Source: Hydrogenophaga sp. (GTDB lineage: Bacteria; Pseudomonadota; Gammaproteobacteria; Burkholderiales; Burkholderiaceae_C). From it: a stretch of 7,195 bases of DNA. The notes below the pieces were generated by a model. That model was not told the origin of the DNA and ran no database searches. It was given only the letters and a program-made list of their open reading frames with translations. Positions 5,781-7,195 of this stretch are shown one piece after another (position 1 is the stretch's first letter; every line of letters begins with the position of its first letter). The stretch spans positions 1-7,195 of the forward strand of contig JALOSN010000047.1 in the NCBI GenBank assembly GCA_025458415.1. Reading direction: 5' to 3'. The translations under genes were made by a program, and so were the position numbers.

Positions 5781-5786
5781 TACAAT
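5781..5786 (+). promoter_or_regulatory. Candidate -10 element for petA
   Basis: TACAAT differs from TATAAT at one position and lies 47 bases before the petA ATG, within an AT-richer patch (AATTTTC just upstream). No convincing -35 hexamer sits 16–18 bases upstream, so an activator or an unusual promoter would be needed. This is probably a housekeeping start for petABC, but that is inference. Confidence 0.4.
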
Positions 5787-5833
5787 GCCGGGTTGTCCCT
5801 AGTGTCCACCTCAATTCAGTTGGAAAGATCCCC

Positions 5834-6442
5834 ATGAGTGAAGCAACCGTCGATGCGACTGTGGATAGCAGCCGCCGTACCTGGCTGATCACCTCCTGCG
5901 CCATGGGCGGCGTGGGTGCAGCCGCTGTCGCCGTGCCCTTCGTGGCCAGCTTCCAGCCGTCTGAGCGTGCCAAGGCAGCCGGAGCTGCGGTCGAAGTCGA
6001 CATCTCGGCACTGGCACCTGGCGAAAAGGTGACGGTCGAGTGGCGCGGCAAGCCGGTCTGGATCATGCGCCGTACCGAGGCCCAGCTGGCAGCCCTGGAG
6101 CAGCTTGACCCCCAGCTGGCAGACCCCGAGTCCAAGCGCACGGCCTTTCCGACGCCTGAATATGCCCGCAACCGCCACCGCTCCATCAAGCCGGAGATCC
6201 TGGTGGCCGTGGGTATCTGCACCCATCTGGGTTGCTCGCCTGGCGACAAATTCACCCCGGGCCCCCAGCCTTCGCTGCCCGACGACTGGCAAGGCGGCTT
6301 CTTCTGTGCCTGCCACGGCTCCACCTTTGACCTGGCCGGTCGCGTCTTCCGCAACAAGCCCGCACCGGACAACCTTGAAATTCCTCCGCACCACTACGTG
6401 TCCGACACGGTCCTGCTGGTGGGCGAGGAGCGGTCGGCCTGA
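5834..6442 (+). CDS. petA: Ubiquinol-cytochrome c reductase Rieske iron-sulfur subunit
   Basis: This is the [2Fe-2S] subunit of the cytochrome bc1 complex (complex III). It takes one electron from ubiquinol and passes it to cytochrome c1 on the periplasmic side. The 202-residue product has a twin-arginine signal anchor (SSRRTWLI, Arg14-Arg15, then a hydrophobic segment about 17–40), a hinge, and the Rieske fold with CTHLGC (129–134) and CACHGS (158–163). Expected ligands are Cys129, His131, Cys158 and His161, with Cys134–Cys160 as the disulfide. The frame is open upstream to 5657, but ATG 5834 follows GGAAAG by 6 bases and starts a normal N-terminus. It is the first gene of the pet operon; petB follows after 43 bases. 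Its twin arginines make it a likely client of the TatABC encoded in this window. Confidence 0.97.
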   Translation: MSEATVDATVDSSRRTWLITSCAMGGVGAAAVAVPFVASFQPSERAKAAGAAVEVDISALAPGEKVTVEWRGKPVWIMRRTEAQLAALEQLDPQLADPESKRTAFPTPEYARNRHRSIKPEILVAVGICTHLGCSPGDKFTPGPQPSLPDDWQGGFFCACHGSTFDLAGRVFRNKPAPDNLEIPPHHYVSDTVLLVGEERSA

Positions 6443-6485
6443 ACGGCGCCGACTGGCGGAAGACAACTGACATCCGAGGCACTCC

Positions 6486-7195
6486 ATGGCTGAATTCAAA
6501 GAAATCTCCCCCGATGCTCCGCTGGGCCAGAAGACGCTGAACTGGATTGACAACCGGTTCCCGCTGTCCAAGCTCTTCAATGAGCACATGGCCGAGTACT
6601 ACGCGCCCAAGAACTTCAACTGGTGGTACATCTTCGGCTCACTGGCCCTGCTGGTGCTGGTGATCCAGATTGTGACCGGCATCTTTCTGGTCATGCACTA
6701 CAAGCCGGACGCCTCGCTGAACGCGGCCGGTGTCCCCGTCGCATTTGCCTCGGTCGAGTACATCATGCGCGACGTACCCTGGGGCTGGCTGATCCGGTAC
6801 ATGCACTCGACCGGCGCCTCGGCGTTCTTTGTGGTTGTCTATCTGCACATGTTCCGTGGACTGATCTACGGTTCTTACCGCAAGCCGCGTGAACTGGTGT
6901 GGATCTTCGGTGTGGCCATCTTCCTCGTGCTCATGGCGGAGGCCTTCATGGGCTACCTGCTGCCCTGGGGTCAGATGTCCTACTGGGGCGCCCAGGTGAT
7001 CGTGAACCTGTTCTCTGCCATCCCGTTCATCGGTCCTGACCTGGCCCTCCTGATCCGCGGTGACTTCGTCGTGGGTGATGCCACGCTCAACCGCTTCTTC
7101 AGCTTCCACGTGATCGCGGTTCCGCTGGTGCTGCTGGGTCTGGTGGTGGCCCACATCATTGCCCTGCACGAAGTCGGGTCGAACAACCCCGATGG
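6486..7195 (+). CDS. petB: Cytochrome b subunit of the bc1 complex (5' part, runs off the window)
   Basis: Cytochrome b is the membrane core of complex III, carrying two b-type haems and the quinol oxidation and quinone reduction sites. The window holds 236 codons with no stop. The start follows GAGG by 6 bases. Haem ligands are visible: His107 and His121 in helix B (YMHSTGAS…VVYLHMFRG) and His208 and His223 in helix D (FFSFHVIA…VVAHIIALH). GYLLPWGQMSYWGAQV (156–171) is the conserved stretch around the quinol site. Four membrane helices are present. The second His pair has 14 residues between ligands, against 13 in the first pair. The PEWY motif and later helices lie beyond the end, so whether this is a full-length bc1-type protein rather than a split b6-type cannot be seen; the HEVGSNNPD sequence favours the full-length bc1 type. 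Confidence 0.96.
   Translation, partial: MAEFKEISPDAPLGQKTLNWIDNRFPLSKLFNEHMAEYYAPKNFNWWYIFGSLALLVLVIQIVTGIFLVMHYKPDASLNAAGVPVAFASVEYIMRDVPWGWLIRYMHSTGASAFFVVVYLHMFRGLIYGSYRKPRELVWIFGVAIFLVLMAEAFMGYLLPWGQMSYWGAQVIVNLFSAIPFIGPDLALLIRGDFVVGDATLNRFFSFHVIAVPLVLLGLVVAHIIALHEVGSNNPD

Noticed and set aside
5657..5833. N-terminal extension of the Rieske protein to 5657
   Set aside because: It would cover the promoter region and put 59 residues before the twin-arginine signal, which should lie near the N-terminus.

Overview
The window is about 63% GC by eye and densely coded. It looks like ordinary chromosome from a betaproteobacterium, most likely Burkholderiales. This is inferred from the protein sequences (TatB with a basic tail, a single-PDZ HtrA protease starting MKRLWLLFAQ, cytochrome b ending in a helix-D HEVGSNNPD block) and from the gene order tatABC – HtrA protease – Nif3 – petAB. 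I saw no transposase, integrase, phage gene, CRISPR array, tRNA or rRNA, and no island-like change in composition. I did not find a wholly new system. The most interesting material lies in the gaps between genes.

Layout: (1) 28–1670, plus strand: tatA, tatB, tatC, a complete twin-arginine translocase. tatA has a good ribosome binding site. tatB has none and follows a gap carrying a perfect 9-bp inverted repeat. tatC starts on the tatB stop codon (TGATG). (2) 1755–2912, minus strand: a membrane-anchored, DegS-like trypsin-fold protease with one PDZ domain, convergent with tatC. (3) 3088–5136, plus strand: a 47-residue membrane microprotein (DUF3149 type), then a Nif3/YbgI-family metalloprotein overlapping pdxA by four bases (ATGA). 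A 9/10 match to an FNR/ANR box lies upstream of the microprotein at the spacing expected of a class II activated promoter. (4) 5159–5581, minus strand: mscL, convergent with pdxA. (5) 5834–7195, plus strand: petA (Rieske protein) and the first 236 codons of petB (cytochrome b), the start of a bc1 operon that runs off the window. A second, weaker FNR-like box and a TACAAT -10 element lie in the 252-bp gap between mscL and petA.

How the genes fit together: most products act at or in the inner membrane. The Rieske protein carries a twin-arginine signal and so should need the TatABC complex encoded 4 kb upstream. Cytochrome b and the Rieske protein form the quinol-oxidising core of complex III. 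The protease would guard the periplasmic side of the membrane and MscL would release osmotic pressure. PdxA makes a vitamin B6 precursor. Nif3 has no settled function but looks translationally coupled to PdxA. The longest stretch without a gene is the 252-bp mscL–petA gap.
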